Below, in pieces: positions 44,962 through 55,369 of a stretch of 64,000 nucleotides of DNA (the stretch's first letter is position 1; each line of letters opens with the position of its first letter). The notes beneath the pieces were generated by a model. The model worked only from the letters and a program-made list of their open reading frames with translations, made no database searches and had not been told where the DNA came from. Made by a program: the position numbers and the translations under genes. The DNA is from Scortum barcoo. Lineage: Eukaryota > Chordata > Actinopteri > Centrarchiformes > Terapontidae. Where the stretch lies: NCBI GenBank assembly GCA_023238725.1, contig CM041553.1, positions 17,423,501 through 17,487,500 on the forward strand, read 5' to 3'.

Positions 44962-44993
<32 letters not shown>

Positions 44994-45011
44994 TCCTCAC
45001 GTCTCCATCTC

Positions 45012-46515
45012 TCATCTCCGAGTGCTTCTCGTGCTCCTGACCCGCGCGGTCCTCACTCGCTCCTTGGAAATCACCGAGGGCAGGGCTTGCAAGGTGTTGA
45101 TGGCCGTCTTGGTCCAGTAGTCCACCTCTTCGAAGATCCGGTAGACCCAGAGCTTCAGCTCAAACAGAACGGTCGGGCCGTCTAACTGCCGGCAAGAAGG
45201 GGAGACATCGCCAAGCTCTGCCTTAATTTCTCTCACTTTTCAGCACCATCATAACACCTCTGTGGACATCGGCACCTACCTCCAATCCCTCCGTGCTGGG
45301 GGTCGGGACCGCCGTGCCGTCTGCGGCTTTGAGGAGCTCTCCAGTGTTGATTAAGAGAAGCGACAGCCTCTCCTTCACCATTTTTCTCTGGGTCTCGTAC
45401 TCACCCTTCCTCCCGCTGCCCAGCTCCTCTTCCTCCCGGGCAATGGCTCTCTCCATTAGGCTGCGGCACTGCAGCAGAGCGGAGTGGAGACGCCACAGCT
45501 TGTCCCTGGTGTCCAGCTGGGAGGAAGGAGGAGGGACGGACACCAGACGGCCCTCAGCCGCCAAAACATCTGTGGTGAAGCTCTCCTTCTTTCTCTTGAG
45601 GACGGGAGGGAGAAAACAGAGGTGGTGAAAATTGAAAACAGAAGTGAGATTTGGAAGCACTTATACGGAAAAGGAAGCGGAGGAGCATCTGGAGAGTGAA
45701 GTGGAAGATTGAAGAATGCTTTCTATCAAGTGCTAACCACACTGACGTCATGTTTGACAGCAATTTGGCACAATTTGGAAGATCATTATCTACAGGGCAA
45801 CTGGGATTTTATCTTAATGCGACAGGACTTTGTCCGGGCTCATTCACATTCCTTCAAAGAATTAAGTATATCCAAGACAGGAAAAAAAGGTCTTCCTTCA
45901 AACAGGAATTTGTGTTCAAGCCCGATTCCAGTAAGGATTTCTTAAGTCAACAAGTAAAAGGTTAAAATGAGCCAGTTAAACCAACACAAAGGCACCACCA
46001 ACGTGACTTTTACACTTCTTAAATACTTCTGTACGCGCAACACAAAAGCATGCAATTAGTGAGTGGGCTGTGAAATGACGTGACTTATTTGTCAAAGTCA
46101 ACATCTGGAACGTAAAATGACTCACACATATACCGGCATTAAAAGAATAGTTTGACATTATATAGAGGTCTTTCCTTTAGTTGGATAAGATCAACACCAC
46201 TCTCCACGTCTGTGCGACACAAATTAAGCTACAGCCAGCAGGTGAGAGAACAGAGACGCTATCTTTGTTACGGGCCGTTTATCAAAGTATTGATTTTATA
46301 TTAAGTAATTAAGTTGAAGGAAATTTTGGGAAAGAGGCCTGTTCACTTACTTGCTGAGAGAAGGCTGATAGCACTGTTGTGTCTGTATGGTAAACATGAA
46401 GCTACAGTCAGCAGGTGGTTAGCTTAGCTTAGCATAAAGAATGGAAACAGCTAGCCTGGCTAAACAAAAATAGTCATTACTTTTTTACTCTTTCAGTTTT
46501 AATATGGCTAAAGTA

Positions 46516-46556
<41 letters not shown>

Positions 46557-48398
46557 GTAGGTAGGTAGGTAGGTACCTCAAGACAAGCCAAGTTTCAGGC
46601 TTCTAGTTGTATATTTCCTTAGTTGTAAAATGTATATTTTAGTTGTTTAATTTAAATTTTAGGTCTATATTTATTAATCTATTAGTACTCTTGTACTATT
46701 ATTTATTTCTATATTTTTATTCTTTAATCTATTTATTTTATTTATCTATCTAATTAATAGTTTTGAGCATTGTTTGTAGGGAGCAAGAGGTTTAAGAATT
46801 TCATTGATTGTGTGATGTTAATTGTTGTGCAGTGACAATAAATTCTTGAATATTGAATCTAAATCTCAGCAAGAGAGTGAATCGGCCTGTTTCCCAAAAT
46901 GTCAAACTATTCCTTCAACTTAATTACTTGATATAAAATCAATACTTTGATAAATAGCCTGTGACGTAGATGGCACCTTTGTTCTCTCAGAGCTACCCTG
47001 TGACAAACGTCACGTTGACGGGTCACTTCACAGGCACGGTCCTTGCAGGCTTTAGTACTCGAGTGAGCCGTGAATCCCACAGGCCTCCTTGTGACATTAT
47101 ACTGACACGTTAATCTTGAAGCCCGCGTGCAAGTTGGTACCAGTGTGACAATTTGGTCTAATGTGACCCGTGCTCTCTTAGAGTCCGGGGGAAGGAAGTT
47201 AATGTTTACTGTTCAGACTGCAGAGGAAATGTGATTCGGGCAGATATGCACACCATGGGATGCAATAGTGTATCCAGAGAGAACAATCACATGGATCACT
47301 TTGAGTTATGATAACGTGGGAAGCTCTGAAAATGATTTAAGAGGTGTCGAACAGATGTTGTAAATGAGCGTTTCTCCGCCCCTGTGAACAGGCGAGGGAC
47401 GACCCCGCCGGAAAAATATTCAATCTTTGTTAGATCCTTTTGAAAACTACGTGCCAAAGAGCGAACCCAACCCCATCACGGAGGTGATTCCTCCCGGGCA
47501 AGAAGAAAAAACGCAGGGGACACAAACATTTCTGTACGACAGGCTAAGACATAACCAATAACTTCACGGTGTGTTCACTAGAATGCATGTAGCAGCTTTG
47601 GGAGGGCCGCAGCAATATTTCAAAAAAGGAAAAGAAACTTTGCCCACAGAGTCGGCGCAAAGTGTGCCGGGAGAGGAGAACATGAAGAATGGGGGAAGAA
47701 AGGGTCAAATCCTGGGAGTGAAGAGGATGAAGTTATATGTCAGGCCGCTCCTTTGCTCCTGGCGACTCACATGAAAAGGAGGGATGAGGTGGTGAGCTGG
47801 CAGGAAGCCAAGCAGTTTTAATAACCAGCAGCGCTCACACCTATAGGCAAAGAGACGCGGGCTGGTGGAAAAGAGATGAAGGCTCCGTGCCCAGGCGTCG
47901 ATGAGTGTGTGCCAGGAAAAACGCCCACTTCTGTCATTCCAACCGAGTTCAACCCCCTCCACTCTGCATTCCTACCCCCTGCTGTCCTTAATTTCTTTGT
48001 CTTTCACACACACAGATATAAACACACACACACACACACCCTCTTATCTTGCTTTTGCACGCATCCCTTTCATAAGTCTGTCTTGTTCTCTCTCACCCAT
48101 TCTCTCTCTTCCTCACAGGCACGCACACTTTATCCATGTACTTCTTCCACACACACACACACACACAAAGTTATAAGCATGTCTTCACAGAGGACACACA
48201 TTTTATCCATGTACGTATTTCATACACACGCACGCACACACACACACACACTTGGTCCATGTTCTTTCACACTCACACAGTCATATTCACAGAAAGTTAC
48301 AGTCTTGTCTGCACAGAGGACACACACACACACACAGAGTTAGAGAGAGAGAAAACCTATTAATTTTCCATTTAACCTTGGCCTATTTCTCACTCTTC

Positions 48399-48432
<34 letters not shown>

Positions 48433-48492
48433 TTCCCCTCTAAGTCCACAGCTCTGGTCCCACACTGTTGATCTGCTGTCAGGTTGCAGAAA

Positions 48493-48528
<36 letters not shown>

Positions 48529-48681
48529 AAAACTAATCCTCTCCTCTACTCACATAAAGTTCCTGTAGGATGGATAACTCGTGGTGCAGCTGCTCGGCTA
48601 TGGCAGTGGCCCGGGCCGCGGTGGTGGTCCTGCTCAGGTCCGGTCCAGTCCGGTCACGCCTCGAGTCCGCCTGCCTGCCAT
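45012..48681 (-). CDS. cntf: Ciliary neurotrophic factor (IL-6 family cytokine), first exon frame uncertain
   Basis: Three coding exons: about 48554-48681, 45280-45594 and 45012-45185. Exon 1 supplies helix A (TAIAEQLHHELSILQELY). Exon 2 supplies the middle helices (KLWRLHSALLQCRSLMERAI, ERLSLLLINTGELL). Exon 3 supplies helix D with FELKLWVYRIFEEVDYWTK and the stop. FELK matches the FxxK motif that CNTF and LIF use to contact LIFR. Length is about 205 residues against 200 in human CNTF. No signal peptide is seen, as in mammalian CNTF, which is released unconventionally and signals through CNTFR/LIFR/gp130 in glia and neurons. Human CNTF lies directly downstream of ZFP91, as here. The only ATG in exon 1 (48679-48681) is one base out of frame with helix A, so either one base is missing, or translation starts in an unseen exon. 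Confidence 0.8.
46145..47010. mobile_element. Tandem and inverted copies of a teleost repeat plus microsatellites, in cntf intron 1
   Basis: Sequence of the type 'aatagtttgacatt...agctacagccagcagg' and 'gcttagcttagcataaagaa', well known from fish genomes, appears twice in direct orientation (from 46145 and from about 46312). It appears once inverted (46855-47005). Between them lie (TA)n (46521-46551), (TAGG)n (46555-46576) and a LINE-like tail ending 'cagtgacaataaattcttg' (about 46590-46850). No coding sequence. Confidence 0.65.
48000..48440. repeat. CA-rich minisatellite with 70-90 base unit, then (CT)n(CA)n
   Basis: Copies of 'ttatccatgtac' or 'ttggtccatgttc', a CA run, 'aaagttataagcatgtcttc' or 'aaagttacagtcttgtctgc', and 'acagagga' recur about every 70-120 bases between 48120 and 48325. 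A (CT)n tract follows at 48400-48422. It lies in cntf intron 1, close to exon 1. Confidence 0.75.
48496..48524. repeat. (TG)n microsatellite next to cntf exon 1
   Basis: A pure TG tract starting about 30 bases downstream (minus sense) of the exon 1 donor. Confidence 0.95.
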
Positions 48682-49070
48682 CGGAGCTCTCTGCCGGGAA
48701 GACGCACGCCGCCTGCCTGCCTCTGCTTGCTTGGAGGAGGAGAGCGACAGACCGACCCCCCCCTCCCTTTAAAACGCGCCCGTGTGCGTCTGCCTCATCC
48801 CGGCTGCTGGCCCACCTCAGACTGCCCTTCCTCTCCCGGATCTCTAATAACTTTTTCTCCTCCCCGGTTTCGGTAAAAGAAAAAGTTTCCCGGTGCTGGT
48901 CCGACCTTGCCTGCTCAGTTTTACTTGTGTGTCAGAGTCTGAGGCCAACTCTCCGCCCTTTCCCCCCCCCCCCCTCGGGAACCTGATGCCGGGCAGGAGG
49001 AATTTAACGGGACGGGACGAGCGGGGGCGGGGAGTGACGGAGAGGAGGAGGAAGAGCTGCATCCACTTCA
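48580..49070 (-). promoter_or_regulatory. cntf: CpG-rich cntf promoter and first-exon region
   Basis: GC-rich DNA with many CpG, containing a C-run of 13 (48962-48974) and a TTTAAA element at about 48767-48772, roughly 85 bases upstream of the candidate ATG. The position relative to exon 1 fits a promoter; the transcription start is not determined. Confidence 0.4.
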
Positions 49071-49184
49071 ATTTATTCATGAGGGGCTTATCTGATTTAC
49101 TGGTAGTGACATCAGCGGAGATGGTCTAAATTTAAGTGGGATGTTGCCTGGACTAGCCTGAAAGTAACGACCACAAGTGTCTTT

Positions 49185-49330
49185 TGGGGAGAAACTCAAG
49201 TACAATTTTGAAGTATTTCTGTTTTACTCGGGTATTTCTATTTATGCTACTTTGTATGATGAAAGTTTATTAAATGTGATTGTTATAGATTGTGCTTTCT
49301 AAGAATAGCCTATGTAAAGCTGCTCAGCAT
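49185..49330. mobile_element. hAT-like element fragment
   Basis: Words 'actcaagtacaattttgaag', 'tttactcgggtatttctatt' and 'tatgctactttgta' match the interior of the same teleost element found at 33382-33950. Ends are not defined. Confidence 0.5.
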
Positions 49331-49974
49331 TAATCAGTAATCAGTGATAGTTGTCCAAAAATGATATCACATTGACAGGTTCAGTCTAAGTGCCTTTGAT
49401 AAATCCATGATCTTTACTTGTAATAGAGTTTTTACAGTGTGGTATATTGTACCACAATGTGTACAAACCATTAAAGTGCTACTGATTTGATGTGTGATCT
49501 TTGTCAAAGTACAGCAAAGGTAAAAGGCCTGCAATGGCTTTTAATTTGGAATAAATTACGGTAAATAACTAGAGAGCTTCTCACAGGAGATGTTTTCACT
49601 TCTTGTGGGAGCAAAGCAACAGGTGTAACCGGCGACATTAATGATGTTGTATTTAGACTTCCAGTTAGGCCATGACAGCGGGCCAGCGTGCTCGATGCCA
49701 GAGTCCTGTCGCAGGCACACAGAGATGGAGCAGCTACAGATACTGACTATTAGTTACGTGTGTGTTTATTTGGTTCAATTTCACTTCATTATCAGAATAT
49801 TTGAAATGTATCTTGCTTCCTGAGGTGGACACTGTTTCCCATACACAAGAAAAACATAACAATTAACCAAGACAATAAAGCAATAGGCCTAATTACACAA
49901 ACACAAATTACATCAGATATCAGATATATGAATAAGTGGCTGCATTACAACAAATTTAATCAAATTAAATGAAA

Positions 49975-50250
49975 CATTTCTATCCTGATGGGAGTGGTCT
50001 CTTGCAGCATTACAACACCCCCATCCACAGAGCATGAGGGCTCACTGAATGGTTTGATGACCTTATGACCTTCACAGTCACCAGATCTTAACCTAACTGA
50101 ACACCTATGAGAGATTTTGGAGCAACGTGTTAGATAGTGCCCTCCACTATCATCATCGAAACACTAAGTGAGGGAATACCTCTCGAAGAATGGTGTTCAT
50201 CCCTCTAGTAGAGCTCTGAGATCTGGAGAATCAATAACAAGGGGTACTAA
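49975..50250 (+). mobile_element. Tc1/mariner transposase remnant
   Basis: The translation contains SQSPDLNLTEH followed by stop-interrupted EILEQRV, the SPDLNPIEHLW signature around the second catalytic aspartate region of Tc1/mariner transposases. Several stop codons and frame changes follow. Terminal repeats were not found, so this is a fragment. Confidence 0.65.
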
Positions 50251-50479
50251 AGCTGGTGTTATTAAGACACTTTATGTTGTTTTTTTTCTTTGGTTTGTCT
50301 TTTGTATTCACATTTATATACATATACACCCGGAAAGTATGTACAGTATGTGCAATGTCAATGTATACATACCGATTTCAATATAAATAAACAAATGCTG
50401 AATTCAATCAACTGACAACTGCCAATAACCAAAAACCTATGATAACAATATATTAAACCTCTTTACATGAACTGAATAG

Positions 50480-50875
50480 TAGCACACCCAGGGGCGACTG
50501 CTTTACTTCAACCATCCCAGCCAGCTAACTCCCAAACTCTCGAGCTTCACTTGCACCTTATTAATATTTAATTCAATTTGTTACTTAATACTGTAACCTT
50601 ATCCACTACTGTCTACATATTTTTACATCTCTTTATAATGTTACATCTCCATTTATATACATTTATTACGATTGTTACACCTTCATTTCACCACTTCAGC
50701 ACAGTATTATATTTTATTTGTATTATGTTTAAATTCTTATTCAACTTTGTTATTCTTATATTTTACTTTAATGTTATACTTTATTGCATATGTTATATTC
50801 TATTCCTATATCTTGAACTTTTAGTAATTTTTAAGTCATTTTTACTTGTGTGGTTTTTCTTTCTACATATGTTTG
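50480..50875 (+). mobile_element. Possible LINE-like 3' UTR
   Basis: T-rich sequence beginning 'ttcacttgcaccttattaat' resembles the 3' UTR of fish non-LTR elements and stops at the SINE head at 50881. It has no reverse-transcriptase remnant, so the call is weak. Confidence 0.25.
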
Positions 50876-50880
50876 AGCAG

Positions 50881-51290
50881 GGGTGGCACAGTGGTGTAGT
50901 GGTTAGCACTGTTGGGGTTCTGGGTTCAATCCTCAGGTTGACATGGGCCCTTCTGTGTGGAGTTTGCATGTTCTCCCTGTGCCTGCATGTGGGTTCTCTC
51001 TGGGTACTCAGCTACGTTAGGGACAATTTTGAAGAGTTGCCAATTAACCTGCATGTCTGTTTTGGATTGTGGGACAAAGACATGCAGGTTAATTGGCAAC
51101 TCTAAATTGTCCATAGGTATGAATGTGAGTGGTTGTCTGTCTTTCTGTGTCAGCCCTGTGACTGACTGGCGTCCAGTCCAGGGTGTACCCCGCCTCTCGC
51201 CCAAGATAGCTGAGATATGGCTCCAGCACACCCTGCGACCCTGTGGGAATAGAAAATGGATATGTTTGAGCATCACTAGAAAGAGTCTGT
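50881..51290 (+). mobile_element. tRNA-derived SINE-like teleost repeat with internal inverted duplication
   Basis: The head has an A-box-like 'gtagtggttagcac' and a B-box-like 'gggttcaatcc' (50922-50932) at RNA polymerase III spacing. The body carries familiar words: 'gtgtggagtttgcatgttct', 'ctaaattgtccataggt', 'cagggtgtaccccgcctctc' and 'atggctccagcacaccctgc'. Arms at 51033-51058 and 51078-51103 are exact reverse complements. The element sits a few hundred bases upstream of the CCCH gene. Confidence 0.7.
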
Positions 51291-51678
51291 GACTCAAGGA
51301 TTTCACTGCCAATGACTGCTCCATGTAGTGCAATGATGAGTGATGAGTAAAGTCTTGAGTCTTGCAGGCTCTTGCATGATGTTTGTGTTCTGGTGAGAGC
51401 AGGGTGCAGTACCGCCCCTGTGCTGCAGGTGTCAGTGCAGGCGGCGTGTAAACAGTGAGCAGCGGCTAAACGACAACAGCTAACCTTGGCAACGGGAAAC
51501 CTGGATGTTCTATTTAAATAAGGAAATGGACACGATTCATTTTTATGTCTGCTGTGGATTTTTAACACATTCATCTGTATACAACAATTTATAGCTATTC
51601 AGTAACTAACAGTGTTAGCGGCATTTAATTTAGAGACCAAGTTAGCCAGCCTGCTTTGCTCCAGCTGATTTTGAAGGC

Positions 51679-52603
51679 ATGAACTCTCTGGTGGGTTACG
51701 GAGTTTCCTCTGAATCCGACAGCGATGGAGATGTGGAGGATATAAACAGAGGAGTTGGGTGTGTATTCATTTTTTTAAAAAAGCATCTCTTAAATGATGA
51801 TGATGATGTCAGGTAATTATAAACCACCCTGCACCACCGTACATTGGCTTTTAACTCTTTCTCTCTGTCTGCACACTTCCTGTCTCTGAAGTCCTGTGAA
51901 GGAGATAAGTGATGAGGCACCAGCTGTGAAGAAGACCCGCAACTTTTTGTTGGAGTCCGGTTCAGCTTCCAGCGAGTCAGACAGTGAATCTGAACCTAAG
52001 GAAGAGGACCCCGAGCCCTCCTCCTCATCATCGTCATCATCACCATCAGCAGCACATCCCCAGACTCCAGCACCTCCCTCAGCCTGCCAACCAGTTCCCT
52101 CCCTGGGTGTCCTCACGCCCAACAGACTCCCCCCTCCTACTCTAAACGCCTGCTCTGACAGCAGTGTGTTTGCCAACCCTTTCAAGGCTCAGGCGGACCA
52201 GACGCTCAGCGCCTTGCAGAAACACGTCCCCCTCACAATGCAGGCCAAACCCTCCCAGATCGGAGGCAAAAGGGTGTGCGTGTCGTACAGGAAGGACGGA
52301 AGGTGCAGGTTTGGGATCAAGTGCAAGTTTGCCCACGACAGCGACCTCCAGACCCCTACGGCCACCCCCACTGACTTTAATCCACCTGCCAGTGAAGAGG
52401 TGCCTGATCCAGCTGAGGACCTCACAGGTGGCTCGTTTGCCGGAGGGTCTCAGCACCTCCAGCATGAAACGAAAGAGGAAGAGTCAGGAGGCCAGCAGGC
52501 CAGAAAGAGGAGGGTTGGACTGAGCAACACCTTGATCCCTCCCAAACGGGCCATGAAGCAGTATGCCACGCATCGGGACAGAGAGCGGCTCAACATGTCC
52601 TGA
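51679..52603 (+). CDS. Small CCCH zinc-finger protein (263 residues)
   Basis: Two exons, 51679-51758 and 51892-52603, separated by a 133-base intron with donor GTGTGT and acceptor 'ctctgaag'; the phase (2) agrees. The protein begins MNSLVGYGVSSESDSDGD, has a Ser/Glu-rich acidic region (residues about 45-80) and a Pro-rich linker. One CCCH finger (C156-x8-C165-x5-C171-x3-H175, core CRFGIKCKFAH) follows, and the C-terminus is basic (RKRRVGLSNTLIPPKRAMKQ). Such fingers bind RNA. The layout suggests a nuclear RNA-processing factor, but I do not recognise the orthologue. It lies between cntf and zfp91 on the opposite strand: head-to-head with cntf, tail-to-tail with zfp91. The frame is fully intact. 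Start chosen as the first ATG after in-frame stops, joined by splice phase. Confidence 0.8.
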
Positions 52604-52731
52604 TGGACGTTTTACGAGCTGTTCCACTGTACTAAAGCAATAATAGTGAGATGAAAAATGTTCTCTCAGTATGTGTGTGTGTTGTAGAAATTGTGTGCTG
52701 TTCACTGTAGCATTGTTTAACGACTCAGGCA

Positions 52732-52737
52732 ATTAAA
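52732..52737 (+). terminator. Candidate poly(A) signal of the CCCH gene
   Basis: ATTAAA, the commonest variant hexamer, 129 bases after the stop codon. TG-rich sequence precedes rather than follows it, so the call is tentative. Confidence 0.4.
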
Positions 52738-52749
52738 TTACATCTGACG

Positions 52750-54333
52750 TTTGTGTTCTTATTCCCCACAACACCCAACAGGAGTAATTTGTGATTCGTG
52801 CTCTGAGACATTTTGACATGTGGACAGAAGCTTAGGGACCTAACCACCAACGTTGTTGTTAAAGGTTCTGTATCTAACTTTAAGACTGTCACACTATCCT
52901 GCATGCTGGAAAATTATGCCATGACCGCTGCATTTAAAAAATGATGCCAAGGGGTCCCAACCAAGCGTCCATGTGACGAGATGGGAGAGAGAACATGTTG
53001 CATTGGATTTTCCCAGGAAAAAATACACCCCCAGTCACTTAGATAGAAATCATACTACAGGGTGTTAGAGGCAATGGAGAAAGTCAGGGACGGTCTCATT
53101 TTTAAGTTATGCTACAATCTGCTCAAGCAGTATCAACAAAAAAACAATACATGTAAATTGTTACATGCAGCCCCTTTAATGGTTGACCCCGCTCCGAACT
53201 AAACTACAGCTGCCCCAGATAAAGAGAAGGTATGTACAGTTGTTTGGGTTTCCTTCCCAAAAAAAGTTACGTTCTCTCAGTGAAAAACACTTTGGGTAAA
53301 TGTTAAGACATTTATTTACATCATATAAATGAACCATTTTTTGTGTTTGCTCTACCACACATCCTAAGTCACAAATCAAGAGAGGTGCAGATTTAGTATT
53401 GACACATGTTCCAAGGTTTCTACGTAGCTTATCAAAATTAACTTCAAAGGTTACTGACAATATTTGGGTTTGACTAATTTAGTGACTGTGCTCACTGTTA
53501 TTTTATAGGTTCATGTGTGATTTACAATGTCCACGGTCATGGCTGCCTATTGCGACCAAGGACTTTTGTGAGTAATACATACACTAAACGGGTTATTATT
53601 CCTTCAAACTCTACCAACAGCCAAGCTCAACAAATGTGCACAGATGTCATTGAGACAGGTTTAATGACACTGCCAGAAATAACTAAAATATGCATTTTGT
53701 GTGACTTTTTACAGCCCTATGAAACTTCCTTTTTTTCCCCTCTGTCTCCGGGTTGAAATCATTCTCTTTGTGAATTATACTGTTGACTGTTATTAACCTC
53801 GCCAAATAAAGGCTTTACAGTAGATCTGGACAATGAATGAAAAAATAGCTGCCTATTCATTCAAAGGGACTTTACTCACTTGACTCTTACTGGGGTCTGT
53901 TAGAGCTTTCTTGTGTGTTTTTGTGTTAATTCATAATATAAATAAGAGTTCATTTATTCCAGTAGGAACCTTGATGCCACACATTGGCATTTGATGTGCT
54001 GTATATTACTAAGAGGTATGCTATATTATTGCATAATAGCAACACAGCTTTGCAACAGAACCTCAGCATTGATACACACACACACACACACACTCACATA
54101 AAAGGATAGTTAAGTTTACAGGACTGTTATGTACAAAGGCAACGACTTACACATACAGACACACATCTTTCCCTGATACAGATATTCTAAAAAGCTACCA
54201 ATTATGACTATGAGTGAACAGTACATAATATATCGGTGATCCTACATTTACCTCAAACATTGCAATACAGTATATCGGGTCACTGGTGACGTATTCTGCC
54301 TCTATCATCTGCTTTGTGTGCACCATCCGTGTT
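52750..54333. other. Space between convergent CCCH gene and zfp91, including zfp91 3' UTR
   Basis: No coding exon seen. Minus-strand AATAAA candidates for zfp91 are at 53953-53958 and 53311-53316. A short (CA)n is at 54079-54093. Confidence 0.45.
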
Positions 54334-55369
54334 TCACATCAGGGCCTGCTGCACATGTCTCTCAGTGCTGTCCAACAGAACTCCCCCTTGTCCCGTCTGT
54401 TGCCAGTCCACGCTGCCCTCCCCCGCAGACTCTGTCTGCTGGAGAGAGGTGACAGACGGAGAGGAAGACGAGAGCACAGCGTTGTCCAGAATAAAGCTGT
54501 CCCCATTGGTGGAGGCTGGATCCTGGGTTTGGGACTGAGACTGGGGCTGGGACTGAGGCTGCGACTGGGATGGGGACAGGAGGGGAGGGCTCGGTGTGGC
54601 TGTCTGCAGGGTCTGAAGCTGCTGAGAGGTTGCTAGAATAGGGATCTGCTGAATGTGGGTGTGTGACTGGCTGACCGGCTGGAAGGTCATTTGAAGGATT
54701 TGTGTCTGCCCCTGGCCCTGCTGCTGGGAGGAATATGACTGAAGCGGCTGGAGCTGGGGTTGATGCTGGGTCACCACTGAGCTGGAATGGAGGGTCAGTT
54801 GTTGCATCTGGGGCTGCTGTGGCTGCTGAGCGGCCTGCACAAACTGGACGGGCATCTGGAGCTGGAGGTGAGTCTGCTGCTGGTTGTCAGCGGGCGAAGG
54901 GGGATCGATGGGGGACAGGGCGATCGTCACTGGCACCTGCATGGTATGGAGGCTCTGGTCTTGTCCCAGTAAAACCACCTGGTGACTCACTTGTTGAGTC
55001 ACATGACCCATCTGGGACACCTGAGCCACTTGCTGACCAGCTTGCCCTTCTTGGCTCAGCTGGTCCACCTGTCCGTCCTGGCCTACTTGGCTTACATCCA
55101 GGCTGGTGACCTCTCCTTGCATGGCGTTTCCTGGCAGCTCAAGCAGGGAGGCGGGGGTTGTGATGAGGGCGCCGGCATTGGCTGCCAGCGCCTCTGCGAT
55201 TAGCACCTCGGGGTGACTCTTGGCCTTATGAGCCACCACACAGTCCTTCTTTTCAAACTTCTTGCCACAAATGGAGCAGGAGAACTGATAGGTGGCATCA
55301 GCGTCATGCTTTTTCATGTGCCAATTGAGAGACGCTTTCTGACGACATGTGAAGCCACAGATTTCACAC
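54334..55369 (-). CDS. zfp91: zfp91 last exon: fingers 4-5 and Gln-rich tail
   Basis: It codes fingers 4 (CEICGFTCRQKASLNWHMKK) and 5 (CSICGKKFEKKDCVVAHKAK), then SHPEVLIAEALAANAGALIT as in mammals. About 270 further residues rich in Gln, Ser, Thr and Val include SQSQPQSQPQSQSQ. The tail resembles glutamine-rich activation domains of Sp1/NF-Y type by composition. The exon is open throughout. Confidence 0.85.

Noticed and set aside
48484..49129. Plus-strand frames up to 138 codons near cntf exon 1
   Set aside because: GC-rich antisense shadows of the cntf first exon and promoter; no domain and no splicing partner.
50881..50960. A functional tRNA gene
   Set aside because: A- and B-box-like words are present, but no cloverleaf can be formed and SINE body follows; it is a tRNA-derived repeat head.
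50578..51333. Frames of 175, 135 and 111 codons around 51 kb
   Set aside because: They run across a T-rich repeat and the SINE-like element; the minus-strand frame translates the SINE backwards.
54286..55109. Plus-strand frames of 116 and 135 codons over zfp91
   Set aside because: Antisense shadows of the Gln-rich tail, whose CAG/CTG codons lack stops on the other strand.
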